Positions 26,515 to 35,098 of a DNA stretch of 64,000 nt are shown piece after piece. Where the stretch lies: contig NZ_BAAAEU010000027.1 in the NCBI RefSeq assembly GCF_039523175.1, forward strand, positions 1 through 64,000, written 5' to 3'. The notes beneath the pieces are model-generated. The model was not told the DNA's origin. It was given only the letters and a program-made list of their open reading frames with translations, and did no database searches. Position 1 is the first letter of the stretch, and each line of letters begins with the position of its first letter. Position numbers and translations under genes: made by a program. The stretch is from Dokdonella_A soli. Its GTDB lineage: Bacteria > Pseudomonadota > Gammaproteobacteria > Xanthomonadales > Rhodanobacteraceae.

Positions 26515-27075
26515 CTAGTAACGCGCACCGCCGGATTCGGCATACAGTCTGAACACGTCCCGCGCCTCGTCGCGCAGGATGTCGCGGCGCACGGCGATGC
26601 CGCGCTTTTCCAGCTCACCTATCCAGTCAGCCGGCAACGGACCTTCGTCGAATTCGCTGAGCTCCATCACGTCCGAGGATCGCGCGCCGATCAGCAGTTC
26701 ATCGATGCCGGCCCAGATGCTCGCGCCGTAGCACATCGCACAGGGTTGCGCGCTGGTTGCGAGGATGTAGCGTGCGCCATCATCGTTGAGCCGTGCGCGG
26801 CCGACGCGCGCCTGCGCAGCCATGAATGCCATCACCTCCGCATGGGCCACAGAACACCGCTGCGGCAGCACGCGGTTCACGCCGGCCGCGATCAAGCGGC
26901 CGGCGTCATCGAAGATCGCCGCTCCGAACGGTCCGCCGGTCACATGCTCGACATTGCGCCGCGCAAGCTGGATGGCGAGGCCGACTCTTGCCGCGTCGTC
27001 GGCATACACGCGGTCCGCATCGACTTCGTCGTCGATCCAGGCGGGCAGGTCGATCCGCAGGTCGGTGATCAGCAT
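26515..27075 (-). CDS. Nucleoside/guanine deaminase-like protein (CDA superfamily)
   Basis: 186 residues. Zinc site of the cytidine-deaminase fold: His78-Ala-Glu80 in SVAHAEVMAFM, and Cys112/Cys115 in QPCAMCYGASIW. The GGPFGAAIFDDAGRLIAAG segment and the WAGIDELLIGA strand match the guanine-deaminase/tRNA-adenosine-deaminase-like group. The size is close to GuaD-type enzymes (about 160), with an N-terminal extension of roughly 25 residues (ITDLRIDLPAWIDDEVDADR). It should deaminate a purine or related base, giving ammonia. Substrate unproven. Cytoplasmic and monocistronic, convergent with GH44 and divergent from the acyltransferase. Confidence 0.9.
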   Translation of the reverse strand: MLITDLRIDLPAWIDDEVDADRVYADDAARVGLAIQLARRNVEHVTGGPFGAAIFDDAGRLIAAGVNRVLPQRCSVAHAEVMAFMAAQARVGRARLNDDGARYILATSAQPCAMCYGASIWAGIDELLIGARSSDVMELSEFDEGPLPADWIGELEKRGIAVRRDILRDEARDVFRLYAESGGARY

Positions 27076-27229
27076 GGTGGTGCATCAAGGAGGACGATGT
27101 GCCGAGCCTAGCGGCTCGCACGCGTCATCGGCAACCGCGGCATCCGGCGTCGACGATTGCCGCGCGACACCGTGTGCATTCACTATTGTGACCTGACATT
27201 CGGCGCGCCTTTCACACAGAGGAATACAC

Positions 27230-28411
27230 ATGTTCGTATCGCAGGAAGCGGCCCCGCACGCGATTCCACGCAATCAGGGCATCGACCTGCTGCGCGGGTT
27301 GTCGATTCTTCTCGTCGTGATGCATCACGTCGGCTTGCGCATTCCGCTGAAGGCCGGCGCGCTGGCGTCCTTCGTGCCGAAGCGGGTGCTGAATGCGTTG
27401 ATCTACAACGGCTATGAGGCGGTATTCGTGTTCTTCGTGATCTCCGGCTTCCTGATCACGAGCCACTCGCTGAAGCGCTGGGCCGGTCTCGCAGGGATCG
27501 ACGCCGGCGCGTTCTACGCGCGCCGGTTCGCGCGCATCGTGCCGTGCCTCGTGTTGCTGGTAGTCGTACTCGCCGTGCTGCATCTCGCTGGCGCGGGCGA
27601 CTACGTGATCACGCGCCCAGGCCAGTCGCTCACGCGCGCGATCATCGCCGTATTCGGACTGCACCTGAACTGGTACGAAGGCCGCACCGGCTATCTGCCC
27701 GGCGGGTGGGACGTGTTGTGGTCGCTGTCGATCGAGGAGGTGTTCTATCTCGGGTTTCCGTTGCTTTGCCTGGCATTGCGCAGCGAACGCCTGCTGATCG
27801 GGACGCTGGTCCTTCTCGCGCTGTCACTGCCGGCGACGCGCGCTGTCCTCGAGAACAACGAAATCTGGCAGGAAAAGGCCTATCTGCCGGGAATGGCGGC
27901 GATCGCGACCGGCGTCATCGCCGCGCTGATCGCCACCCGTTGGCGGCCGCCGCACCCGTGGATCGCTCCGGTGCTGCTCGCGATCGGTTCGGTCGGCCTG
28001 ACCGCCGTGCTTTTCGTCGAGGGATTGCTCTGGCCGTGGCTCGGCAACGGCGTGATGCTGCTGCTGACCTTCTCGGCGGCGTGTCTCGTGATTGGCATGG
28101 AGTGGCGCGAAACCGAAGACCCCTCGCGGGGCATTCCCGGCACGGGTTGGTTGCGCTCGCTGGGGCGCCTCAGCTACGAGGTCTATCTGACCCACATGTT
28201 CGTCGTGTTCGCGGTGGTCGGATGGTTCAGGGCCAGCGGCGGCGACCTCTACTACGGCTTCCTCTGGTACGTTCCGGCCGTGCTGCTCTCATGGGCGCTC
28301 GGTGCGCTGATCGCACACGCCTACTCGATCCCCTGCGATCGCTGGTTGCGCCGGCGTCTGACGAGAGGATCGACGCGCGTCAGCCGTCGTACCGAGGTCG
28401 CCTTGCCGTGA
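27230..28411 (+). CDS. Acyltransferase family 3 membrane protein (OafA/YrhL-like)
   Basis: 393 residues with AGAGGA seven bases before ATG 27230. Ten or so membrane helices. The family signature is at the start: GIDLLRGLSILLVVMHHV (catalytic-type His), then FFVISGFLITSH and FYARRFARIVPCLVL, the conserved Arg helix. SLSIEEVFYLGFPLL and YEVYLTHMF are further family motifs. These proteins move acyl groups, usually acetyl, across the inner membrane onto sugars of LPS, peptidoglycan or exopolysaccharide. There is no SGNH domain at the C-terminus. No polysaccharide cluster is nearby, so the acceptor is unknown. Confidence 0.92.
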   Translation: MFVSQEAAPHAIPRNQGIDLLRGLSILLVVMHHVGLRIPLKAGALASFVPKRVLNALIYNGYEAVFVFFVISGFLITSHSLKRWAGLAGIDAGAFYARRFARIVPCLVLLVVVLAVLHLAGAGDYVITRPGQSLTRAIIAVFGLHLNWYEGRTGYLPGGWDVLWSLSIEEVFYLGFPLLCLALRSERLLIGTLVLLALSLPATRAVLENNEIWQEKAYLPGMAAIATGVIAALIATRWRPPHPWIAPVLLAIGSVGLTAVLFVEGLLWPWLGNGVMLLLTFSAACLVIGMEWRETEDPSRGIPGTGWLRSLGRLSYEVYLTHMFVVFAVVGWFRASGGDLYYGFLWYVPAVLLSWALGALIAHAYSIPCDRWLRRRLTRGSTRVSRRTEVALP

Positions 28412-28462
28412 ACGCGACTGTCGATCCGCAGCGCGGCGCGGACCGGCATCCTCCGCGTCGTT

Positions 28463-29266
28463 TCAGCCCTTCGCCGCCGTTGCATATTCGCCCGGCGGGC
28501 GACCGACCAGATTCCTGAAATCGCGGATGAAGTGTGCCTGATCGAAGTAGCCGAGATCGATCGCGAATGCGGCCCAGTCGACCGCGTCGCCCGCAGCCAG
28601 CCGTTCGATCGCCTCATGCAGGCGATAGCGGTTGATGACCCATTTCGGACTGACGCCGACATACGTGTTGAACAACCGCTGCAGCGCGCGCTTGCCGACG
28701 CCGTACCGTTCGACGAGGCGCTCGACCGTGGTCAGGCTGCGGTCGTCCGCGATATCGGCGACGAGGCTCGCGACACGGTCGATATGGGCATCCGGTGGCG
28801 GCCGATGCGCGTTGAGGAATCGCGTCGCCACCTCGACCATGCCGGTCTCGTCCACGCAGGCAAGGACCTCGTCTTCCAGCGAACCGGCCGCATCGCCGAA
28901 GATATCCTGCAGCGATAGCGAGCCGTTCGCGATCGTCGCGACGGGCTTGCGCAGGAATGGATAGAACCCGCCTGGCCGGAACTTCACGCCGAATACGCAG
29001 CCGCTGCCTTCGAGCACGCGGGTGAAGCGCGTCGTGTGCACGCCGAAGATGCGCGTGAGCCCGCGCTCGAACACCAGGTGCACGTTCGGGTGCGGCAGGG
29101 TTTCGCGCAGTTGCGGCGCATGTCCACAGAGGTCCCAGCGCACGATCCAGAAGTGTTCGACGGACCCCCGCAACGATGCCGATGGCATCAGGCGCGCGTG
29201 GTGGAAGATGCCTGGTCCGGGACTATGGCGCAGCACGCCGCGGGCCTTGCCGACAGCGTTCGTCAT
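28463..29266 (-). CDS. AraC-family transcriptional regulator (DUF6597-type N-terminus)
   Basis: 267 residues from ATG 29266; the frame stays open to 29665 but is antisense to the DUF3224 gene there. N-terminal sensor of the DUF6597 type: SVEHFWIVRWDL, ETLPHPNVHLVFE and FGVKFRPGGFYPFLR. C-terminal AraC double helix-turn-helix: TVERLVERYGVGKRALQRLF, then AAFAIDLGYFDQAHFIRDFR, ending at VGRPPGEYA. The second helix-turn-helix has the signature GY.DQAHFIRDFR. The regulator reads towards 28463 while the DUF3224 gene starts about 110 nt away in the other direction, so the shared intergenic region may hold its operator. The ligand is unknown. Confidence 0.9.
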   Translation of the reverse strand: MTNAVGKARGVLRHSPGPGIFHHARLMPSASLRGSVEHFWIVRWDLCGHAPQLRETLPHPNVHLVFERGLTRIFGVHTTRFTRVLEGSGCVFGVKFRPGGFYPFLRKPVATIANGSLSLQDIFGDAAGSLEDEVLACVDETGMVEVATRFLNAHRPPPDAHIDRVASLVADIADDRSLTTVERLVERYGVGKRALQRLFNTYVGVSPKWVINRYRLHEAIERLAAGDAVDWAAFAIDLGYFDQAHFIRDFRNLVGRPPGEYATAAKG

Positions 29267-29375
29267 GGGTGTTCGCGGCTCCTGTGGCAGACAAGGTTGC
29301 GACGTCGCGTTTTTCCAATCATTGTCGCTGGCGTGCTGGCTCAATTCGTCGCGTCCAATGGTAATCGGAGCTTCA

Positions 29376-29912
29376 ATGAAGCACGCGATCTTGTTCAGTG
29401 CCATGGCAGCACTTTGCCTGCTGCCCGGCCCGCACATGGCGGCACGAGCACAGTCCACACCGCAAACTCCTGCGATCATCAAGAAAGGAAACAGCATGAC
29501 CCTGCACGCACGCGGACCCTTCGAGGTGAAGTTGAATCCGCAGAAGCCCGACAACCCGCCGGCGGAGAGCGCCGCCCTCGGACGCATGTCGATCGACAAG
29601 CAATTCCACGGCGATCTGGATGCGACCAGCAAGGGCGAGATGCTCGCGGCCGGCACCGAGGTCAAGGGCTCGGCCGGCTACGTCGCGATGGAGCGCGTCA
29701 GCGGAACATTGCACGGCCGCAGCGGCAGTTTCGTATTGCAGCACAACGCCACGATGACGCGCGGCGTGCCGTATCTGAACATCATCGTCGTGCCGGACTC
29801 CGGCACCGGCGAACTCGCCGGTCTGACCGGCACGATGAACATCATCATTGCCGACGGCGGCAAGCACTCCTACGAGTTCGACTACACGCTGGCCGACAAG
29901 CCGGGAGGTTAA
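29376..29912 (+). CDS. DUF3224 domain protein, apparently exported
   Basis: 178 residues from ATG 29376 (CGGAG six bases upstream), with a signal-like start KHAILFSAMAALCLLPGPHM cleaved near ARAQS. The DUF3224 beta-barrel follows: LHARGPFEVKLNPQKPDN, LGRMSIDKQFHGDLDATSKG, SGTLHGRSGSFVLQHNA, GTGELAGLTGTMNI and HSYEFDYTL. Usual family members are cytoplasmic, about 130 residues, and begin at the sequence matching MTLHARGPFE. Here an internal ATG (29496) with AAAGGA six bases ahead could give that short form, so two products are possible. The family fold resembles allene-oxide cyclase; function unknown. It is divergently placed to the AraC regulator, a plausible controller. Confidence 0.88.
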   Translation: MKHAILFSAMAALCLLPGPHMAARAQSTPQTPAIIKKGNSMTLHARGPFEVKLNPQKPDNPPAESAALGRMSIDKQFHGDLDATSKGEMLAAGTEVKGSAGYVAMERVSGTLHGRSGSFVLQHNATMTRGVPYLNIIVVPDSGTGELAGLTGTMNIIIADGGKHSYEFDYTLADKPGG

Positions 29913-30241
29913 CGCGGGCATTCCGCCAGCAGGCGGAGCGCGTAGTCGGCGCCGGCCTTGCCGTCCGTGGTCGTGTATCCGCGTTCCATCCGATTGGCGC
30001 TGACATAGACCGCGTGCCCATCGGCACTCTCCTCACGGGTGAGGAAGCGCAGTCGCCCCCCGCCGAGTGCCTGGCGCAGGCCATCGATATCGAGCCGCGC
30101 ATGGCCGACGCGGAACTCGACGGTCTGGCCGGCCGCGACGACTTGCGCGACCGCGTCAGGCGGGGCTTCCTCGGCGCGGCAAGACTGCATCAGCACGAAC
30201 GGCAACAGCAGCGTCAGCAGCGACTGGGAGAGAGTGGGCAT
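29909..30241 (-). CDS. Small exported hypothetical protein
   Basis: 110 residues from ATG 30241; the longer open frame to 30790 reads the LysE gene out of frame. An N-terminal hydrophobic segment (LSQSLLTLLLPFVLMQSCRA) is a signal peptide. A Cys at its end hints at a lipoprotein, but the preceding residues (LMQS) fit the lipobox poorly. The mature part has VEFRVGHARLDIDGLRQALG and GKAGADYALRLLAECPR, with no family I recognise. The stop overlaps the last bases of the convergent DUF3224 gene by four nt. GC and codon use are like the neighbours. Confidence 0.7.
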   Translation of the reverse strand: MPTLSQSLLTLLLPFVLMQSCRAEEAPPDAVAQVVAAGQTVEFRVGHARLDIDGLRQALGGGRLRFLTREESADGHAVYVSANRMERGYTTTDGKAGADYALRLLAECPR

Positions 30242-30321
30242 GCGGATTCCGTGAGGGCGGCAGGTCACCCGGATGGTGCCATGCGCTACGGACTTCCGCC
30301 CGACATGCGGCGATTTGCCTT

Positions 30322-30957
30322 CTATCGCGTGCGCGCCTGCGCGGCCATGTGGACGGCCAGTCCGGCGAGCACCGAACCCATCAACCAGCGTTGCAAGGTG
30401 ATCCAGGTCGGCCGCGTGGAGAGAAAGCCCGCGATCGATCCGGCGATCAGGATGACCGTGCTGTTGACCAGCATGCTGATGCAGATCTGGATCGCGCAGA
30501 GCAGCAGCGACTGCGCGAGCACGTGCCCGGCCGCGGTGTCGATGAACTGCGGCAGCAGCGACAGGTAGAGCAGGGCGGCCTTCGGATTCAGCAGGTTGGT
30601 CATGAAGCCCATGCCGATCAGCCGGCGCGCCGAATCCTTCGGCAGCTCGCGCACGGCGAACGGCGAGCGGCCGCCTGGCTTCAGCGCCTGCCAGGCAAGG
30701 TAGGCGAGGTAGAGCGCGCCGCAGAAACGCAGCACGTCGTATGCAATCGGCACGGTGAGCAGCAGGGCAGTGACGCCGAACGCCGCACACAGTGAATAAA
30801 AGACGAAGCCCATCGCGGTGCCGGCGAGCGAGGTCAAGCCGGCCGTCGCGCCCTGGCTGATCGAGCGCGACGCGAGATAGATCATGTTCGGCCCCGGCGT
30901 CACCGCGAGTCCGAAGCAGAGCAGGGCGAAGCCGAACGTCGCGTGTGGAAGCGGCAT
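30322..30957 (-). CDS. LysE/RhtB family amino-acid exporter
   Basis: 211 residues with six predicted helices. The family motif is at the start: CFGLAVTPGPNMIYLASRSI, then SQGATAGLTSLAGTAMGFVF, and later GFMTNLLNPKAALLYLSLLP (conserved NPKA). LysE-type proteins expel amino acids such as lysine, homoserine or threonine, or related metabolites, using the proton gradient. The substrate is unknown; there is no LysR-type regulator next to it. Inner membrane. The next gene downstream on this strand starts after an 80-nt gap. Confidence 0.93.
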   Translation of the reverse strand: MPLPHATFGFALLCFGLAVTPGPNMIYLASRSISQGATAGLTSLAGTAMGFVFYSLCAAFGVTALLLTVPIAYDVLRFCGALYLAYLAWQALKPGGRSPFAVRELPKDSARRLIGMGFMTNLLNPKAALLYLSLLPQFIDTAAGHVLAQSLLLCAIQICISMLVNSTVILIAGSIAGFLSTRPTWITLQRWLMGSVLAGLAVHMAAQARTR

Positions 30958-31071
30958 GGGATCGATCCGGGAATGACGCGCGGATTCTGGCGGGTCACCA
31001 TAGCCGCGGGTAGAGCCACTTCGGCAGCCCGGCCTCGGGCCGTTGCGGAAAGCAGGCTATTGCCGCCCGCG

Positions 31072-31776
31072 TTATCCGCAGCGCGCGACCGCGTCCGTGA
31101 TCTCGCCAGCCGACGCGATCGTGATCACGCGCGGATGGCCGCGTTCGACGCCGTGCTCCAGTTCATGCGCCCAGGTCACGTGGTAGGGCATGTGGATGCC
31201 CCAGCCGCCGAGCCCTATCACCGGCTCGATATCCGAGCGCAGCGAGTTGCCGACCATCGCGAACGCGCTCGCGGCGACGCCGCATTCGGCCAGCACGCGT
31301 GCATAGCTGCGCTCGTCCTTCTCGGACACGATCTCGATGCGATGGAACAGGTCGCCGAGGCCGCACTGTTCGACCTTGCGTTCCTGATGGAACAGGTCGC
31401 CCTTGGTGATCAGCACCACGCGGTGACGCGCCGCCACCGTCTCCACCGCGGCGCGGATGCCAGGCAGCAGTTCCACCGGATGCTCGAGTATGGTTTTGCC
31501 GAGCGCGACGATGCGATGGATGTCCTGCGCGCTGATCGCACCACCGGTGAGTTCGATCGCGGCCTCGATCATCGACAGCGTCATCGCCTTCGCACCGTAG
31601 CCGAACAGGGCGAGGTTGCGCCGCTCGACCGCATGCAGGCGGGTGCGCACCGCAGCGTCGCGGATGTCGATCCAGGCGCCGACGATGCGCTCGAACTCCG
31701 CGCCGGCGTGCTGGTAGTAGCCCTCGCTGTGCCAGAGCGTGTCGTCGCCGTCGAAACCGACCAGTTCGATCGTCAT
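31072..31776 (-). CDS. HAD family hydrolase
   Basis: 234 residues. Motif I at the N-terminus: FDGDDTLWHS (Asp9 nucleophile, Asp11 acid/base). Motif II is HRVVLITKGD (Thr); motif III is the Lys in SEKDERSYARV; motif IV is MVGNSLRSDIEPVIGLGGWG. The cap lies between motifs I and II and is alpha-helical, as in subfamily I. This resembles YfnB/pyrimidine-nucleotidase-like phosphatases; the substrate is undetermined. Its ATG (31776) is 11 nt beyond the GlnS stop on the same strand, so the two probably form an operon with glnS first. Confidence 0.92.
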   Translation of the reverse strand: MTIELVGFDGDDTLWHSEGYYQHAGAEFERIVGAWIDIRDAAVRTRLHAVERRNLALFGYGAKAMTLSMIEAAIELTGGAISAQDIHRIVALGKTILEHPVELLPGIRAAVETVAARHRVVLITKGDLFHQERKVEQCGLGDLFHRIEIVSEKDERSYARVLAECGVAASAFAMVGNSLRSDIEPVIGLGGWGIHMPYHVTWAHELEHGVERGHPRVITIASAGEITDAVARCG

Positions 31777-31787
31777 CGGACCACGCG

Positions 31788-33542
31788 CTATTTCGAAGCG
31801 GCGAAGGAATCGCGCAGCGTTACCGTGCGGTTGAACACCGGATTGCCGTGCGCGTGATCGTAGCGGTCGGCGACGAAGTAGCCGAGGCGCTCGAACTGCA
31901 CGTGCAGCTCGGGCGGCGTACCGGCCAGCGAGGGTTCGAGCCAGGCGCGCAGCACGCGCTTGGAGTCGCCGTTCAGGTGTTCGGCGTAGGTCTTGCCGTC
32001 GCTCGTGTCATCGGGATCGGCCGCGGCGAACAGGCGCTCGTAGAGGCGCACGTCGGCCGCGACCGCATGCTTCGCGCTGACCCAGTGGATCGTGCCCTTG
32101 ACCTTGCGGTCCGCGCCCGGCAGCCCGGCGCGTGTCTCCGGATCGAGCGTGCAGCACAGTTCACGGATCGAACCGTCGTCGTTCTTGACGACGTCCTCGC
32201 AGCGCACGATGCCGATGCCGCGCAGGCGCACTTCGCCGCCTGGCACCAGGCGATGGAAACCCTTCGGCGGCACTTCGGCGAAGTCCTCGCGTTCGATCCA
32301 GAGTTCACGCGAGAACGGCACCTGGCGCGTGCCGAGCTCCGCATTCTTCGGGTGGTTCGGGAACGCGATCGATTCCTCGTGCGCGGCATCGAGGTTCGTG
32401 ATCACGAGCTTGAGCGGATCGAGCACCGCCATGCGGCGCGGCGCGCCCGCATCGAGGTCCTCGCGCACGCAGGCCTCGAGCACGCTGAACGGGATCACCG
32501 AATTCTGCTTGGTGACACCGGCGCGTTCCCAGAACGTGCGGATCGCGGCCGGCGTGAAGCCGCGGCGGCGCACGCCGGCCAGGGTCGGCATGCGCGGGTC
32601 GTCCCAGCCGTCCACGAGGCCGTCGCTGACGAGCGCCATCAGCTTGCGCTTGCTCATCACCGTGTAGTCGAGGTTGCCGCGCGCGAATTCGATCTGCTGC
32701 GGCCGAGTCGGCTGCAGCCAGAGGCCGCTTCTGCGCAGTGGCTCGGTCAGCGCGGCGTCGCCGGGCAGGTCGAGCTGGTCGAGGCACCAATCGTAGAGCG
32801 GGCGGTGGTCCTCGAATTCGAGCGTGCAGAACGAATGCGTGATGCCTTCGACGGCATCGGAGATGCAATGCGCGTAGTCGTACATCGGATAGATGCACCA
32901 GGCATCGCCGGTGTTCTGGTGCGTCATGCGGCGGATGCGGTAGATCGCCGGATCGCGCATGTTGATGTTGCCGGAGGCCATGTCGATCTTCGCACGCAGC
33001 GTGCGCGCGCCATCGGCGAACTCGCCGGCGCGCATGCGACGGAACAGGTCGAGATTCTCCTCGACACTGCGCTCGCGGTACGGCGAGTTGCGGCCGGGCT
33101 CGGTCAGCGTGCCGCGGTACGCGCGCACTTCCTCGGCCGAGAGGTCGCAGACGAAAGCCTTGCCGTCGCGGATCAGTTTCTCCGCGCACAGGTACAGCAC
33201 TTCGAAGTAGTCCGAGGTGTGGCGCAGTGCGTCCCAGTCGAAGCCGAGCCAGCGCACGTCGTTCTTGATCGCCTCGACGTATTCGATGTCTTCCTTGGCC
33301 GGGTTCGTGTCGTCGAAGCGCAGCGCCGTGCTGCCGCCGAACTCGCGCGCGACGCCGAAATCGAGGCAGATCGCCTTCGCATGGCCCAGGTGCAGGTAAC
33401 CGTTCGGCTCCGGCGGAAAGCGCGTTGCGACGCGCCCGCCGTGCTTGCCCGCGGCGCGGTCGCCGACGACGATCTGGCGGATGAAATTGCTGGCAACCGC
33501 CGGACTGGCGGCGGTTGGGGACGGGGCGGCGGCTTCGGTCAT
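31788..33542 (-). CDS. glnS: Glutamine--tRNA ligase
   Basis: 584 residues from ATG 33542 (E. coli GlnS has 554); a longer open frame upstream is not conserved sequence. Class I synthetase: HIGH box PPEPNGYLHLGHAK; DTNPAKEDIEYVEAI; KMSKS-type loop VMSKRKLMALV; and the C-terminal anticodon-binding beta-barrels (VPFSRELWIEREDFAEVP, RLRGIGIVRCED). It charges tRNA-Gln with glutamine in the cytoplasm using ATP. The N-terminal Ala/Pro-rich extension (TEAAAPSPTAASPAVASN) is longer than in E. coli. It is followed by the HAD gene after 11 nt. Confidence 0.97.
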   Translation of the reverse strand: MTEAAAPSPTAASPAVASNFIRQIVVGDRAAGKHGGRVATRFPPEPNGYLHLGHAKAICLDFGVAREFGGSTALRFDDTNPAKEDIEYVEAIKNDVRWLGFDWDALRHTSDYFEVLYLCAEKLIRDGKAFVCDLSAEEVRAYRGTLTEPGRNSPYRERSVEENLDLFRRMRAGEFADGARTLRAKIDMASGNINMRDPAIYRIRRMTHQNTGDAWCIYPMYDYAHCISDAVEGITHSFCTLEFEDHRPLYDWCLDQLDLPGDAALTEPLRRSGLWLQPTRPQQIEFARGNLDYTVMSKRKLMALVSDGLVDGWDDPRMPTLAGVRRRGFTPAAIRTFWERAGVTKQNSVIPFSVLEACVREDLDAGAPRRMAVLDPLKLVITNLDAAHEESIAFPNHPKNAELGTRQVPFSRELWIEREDFAEVPPKGFHRLVPGGEVRLRGIGIVRCEDVVKNDDGSIRELCCTLDPETRAGLPGADRKVKGTIHWVSAKHAVAADVRLYERLFAAADPDDTSDGKTYAEHLNGDSKRVLRAWLEPSLAGTPPELHVQFERLGYFVADRYDHAHGNPVFNRTVTLRDSFAASK

Positions 33543-33636
33543 GCTGATCGCCGCGGCGGGGCGGCATCCGTGAAACGGGGAAACCGGAAGTGTAGCGGCG
33601 CGGCTGGCGAAAGCGAATCCGCGCGCCCGGCGCGGC

Positions 33637-33945
33637 TCAGGCGATCTGAGGCCTGCGCTCGCCGTGCAGCGGGCGCAGGCGCAGCCGGATCGGCCCGCGC
33701 ACCTCGCAGATATCGACCACGGCCTCATTCTGGATCGCTTCTATCAGGCCGGCTTCGGCCAGCGCCGTGGCGACCGTGCGCACCGGCCGCATCAGATCCT
33801 GCCAGCGAGTGCCGATGCGCGTAGCGAGCAGGTGGGCCGCCTCGGTCGGGCAGATGCTCTGGCCGGGACCGCGATCGACAAGCAACTCCAGCACGCATTC
33901 GCGAATGCGCTCGGCGAGCGTGTCATCGGTGGAGAGGGGGATCAT
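33637..33945 (-). CDS. DUF3253 domain-containing protein
   Basis: 102 residues. A small helical, winged-helix-like family: RIRECVLELLVDRGPGQSIC, PTEAAHLLATR, WQDLMRPVRTVATALAEAGL and the closing RGPIRLR. The SICPTEAAHLL segment and the terminal RGPIRLR are the family hallmarks. It looks like a minimal DNA-binding fold, but no function has been assigned to the family. It stands alone, 94 nt upstream of glnS on the same strand, so co-transcription is possible. Confidence 0.88.
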   Translation of the reverse strand: MIPLSTDDTLAERIRECVLELLVDRGPGQSICPTEAAHLLATRIGTRWQDLMRPVRTVATALAEAGLIEAIQNEAVVDICEVRGPIRLRLRPLHGERRPQIA

Positions 33946-34147
33946 GCGGGTCCGACGCAGTGTACGACGCGCTTTGCGCCGATGCGAGTGACAGGCGCGC
34001 CGGCATGCGAAGATACGCAGGCATAGGCATCACGGCGGTGCCCTTTCGAGGCCAGCGACAAGACACGGCCATGGATGCACAAGGCCACATTGCGGTTGTC
34101 GACCCGTTATCGAATGATCCGGACATCCTGTTGCGGGGAACTTCCGC

Positions 34148-34411
34148 GTGAAGATCGTCTACCGGGCCGAGAACATCATCGACGCGAACCTCGTCAAGAA
34201 TGCGCTCGCGTTCGAGGGCATTCCCGCGTTCGTCAGCGGTGAATACCTGACCGGTGCGATCGGCGAACTGCCGGCGTGGAACCTGGTCGTGGTGATGGTC
34301 GCCGAGCACGACATCGAGCGCGCCGCGCCGGTCGCACAGGCGATCGACGCCGCCCTGCGTGAACGGCACGATAGCGACGATGGCCTGGTCGGCGCGCCAC
34401 TGCCGATCTGA
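34148..34411 (+). CDS. DUF2007 domain-containing protein
   Basis: 87 residues from GTG 34148, with GGGGAAC upstream. KIVYRAENIIDANLVKNALA, then GIPAFVSGEYLTGAIGELPA and VVMVAEHDIERAAPV, match the DUF2007 'putative signal transducing' family, related in fold to ACT/PII-like small domains. The family is widespread and uncharacterised. Cytoplasmic. The gene is followed closely (25 nt) by the GST gene and may be translated from the same message. Confidence 0.88.
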   Translation: MKIVYRAENIIDANLVKNALAFEGIPAFVSGEYLTGAIGELPAWNLVVVMVAEHDIERAAPVAQAIDAALRERHDSDDGLVGAPLPI

Positions 34412-34435
34412 TCGAAGAATCCGGAACCCAAAGCA

Positions 34436-35098
34436 ATGAATGCACGCCCCATGCTGGTGATCGGCAACAAGAACTATTCGTCCTGGCCGCTCAGGCCGTG
34501 GCTGCTGCTGCGCCAGCACGGCATCGCGTTCGACGAGATGCGGTTGCCGATGGACACGCCGGCGTTCGCGAGCGACATCCTGCACTGGTCGCCGAGCGGC
34601 CGCGTGTCGGCGCTCCGCCACGGCGACTTGACGATCTGGGATTCCCTGGCGATCTGCGAGTACGTCAACGAGACTTTTCTCGACGGTGCCGGTTGGCCGG
34701 TGGCCGCGCCTGCGCGTGCGACCGCGCGTTCGGTCAGCGCGGAAATGCATTCGGGATTCCAGGCCCTGCGCGAGGCGTTGCCGATGAACTGCCGCAAGCG
34801 CGCCTCCGGCTTCGTCGTGAACGCGGACGCGCGGCGCGACATCGGCCGCATCGTCGCGCTCTGGCGCGACTGTCGCGCGCGCTTCGGCGCGCAGGATCCG
34901 TTCCTGTTCGGCGCGTTCTCGATCGCCGACGCGATGTACGCACCGGTCGCGTTGCGCTTCCAGACCTATGGCGTCGTGCTCGACGCCGACGCACGCGCCT
35001 ATGTCGACGCGCTGCTCGCGCTGCCGGCACTCATGGAATGGCTGCGCGACGCCGCCGCCGAGACCGAGACGCTGCCGCATACGGACCGCGTCGCCTGA
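34436..35098 (+). CDS. Glutathione S-transferase family protein
   Basis: 220 residues. N-terminal thioredoxin-like domain (NKNYSSWPLRPWLLLRQHGI; the SSW-PLRPW region holds the usual Ser/Cys site), followed by the cis-Pro region SGRVSALRHGDLTIWDSLAI with the GSH-binding DSLAICEYV motif. C-terminal helical domain with DPFLFGAFSIADAMYAPVAL, the family N-capping box. GST superfamily members conjugate or reduce glutathione adducts; the substrate is unknown. The stop overlaps the start of the next gene (TGATG), so translation is coupled. Confidence 0.92.
   Translation: MNARPMLVIGNKNYSSWPLRPWLLLRQHGIAFDEMRLPMDTPAFASDILHWSPSGRVSALRHGDLTIWDSLAICEYVNETFLDGAGWPVAAPARATARSVSAEMHSGFQALREALPMNCRKRASGFVVNADARRDIGRIVALWRDCRARFGAQDPFLFGAFSIADAMYAPVALRFQTYGVVLDADARAYVDALLALPALMEWLRDAAAETETLPHTDRVA

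Noticed and set aside
33960..34151. 63-codon plus-strand frame before the DUF2007 gene
   Set aside because: No ribosome-binding site, and composition typical of intergenic sequence. The DUF2007 GTG with its own ribosome-binding site explains the coding signal.
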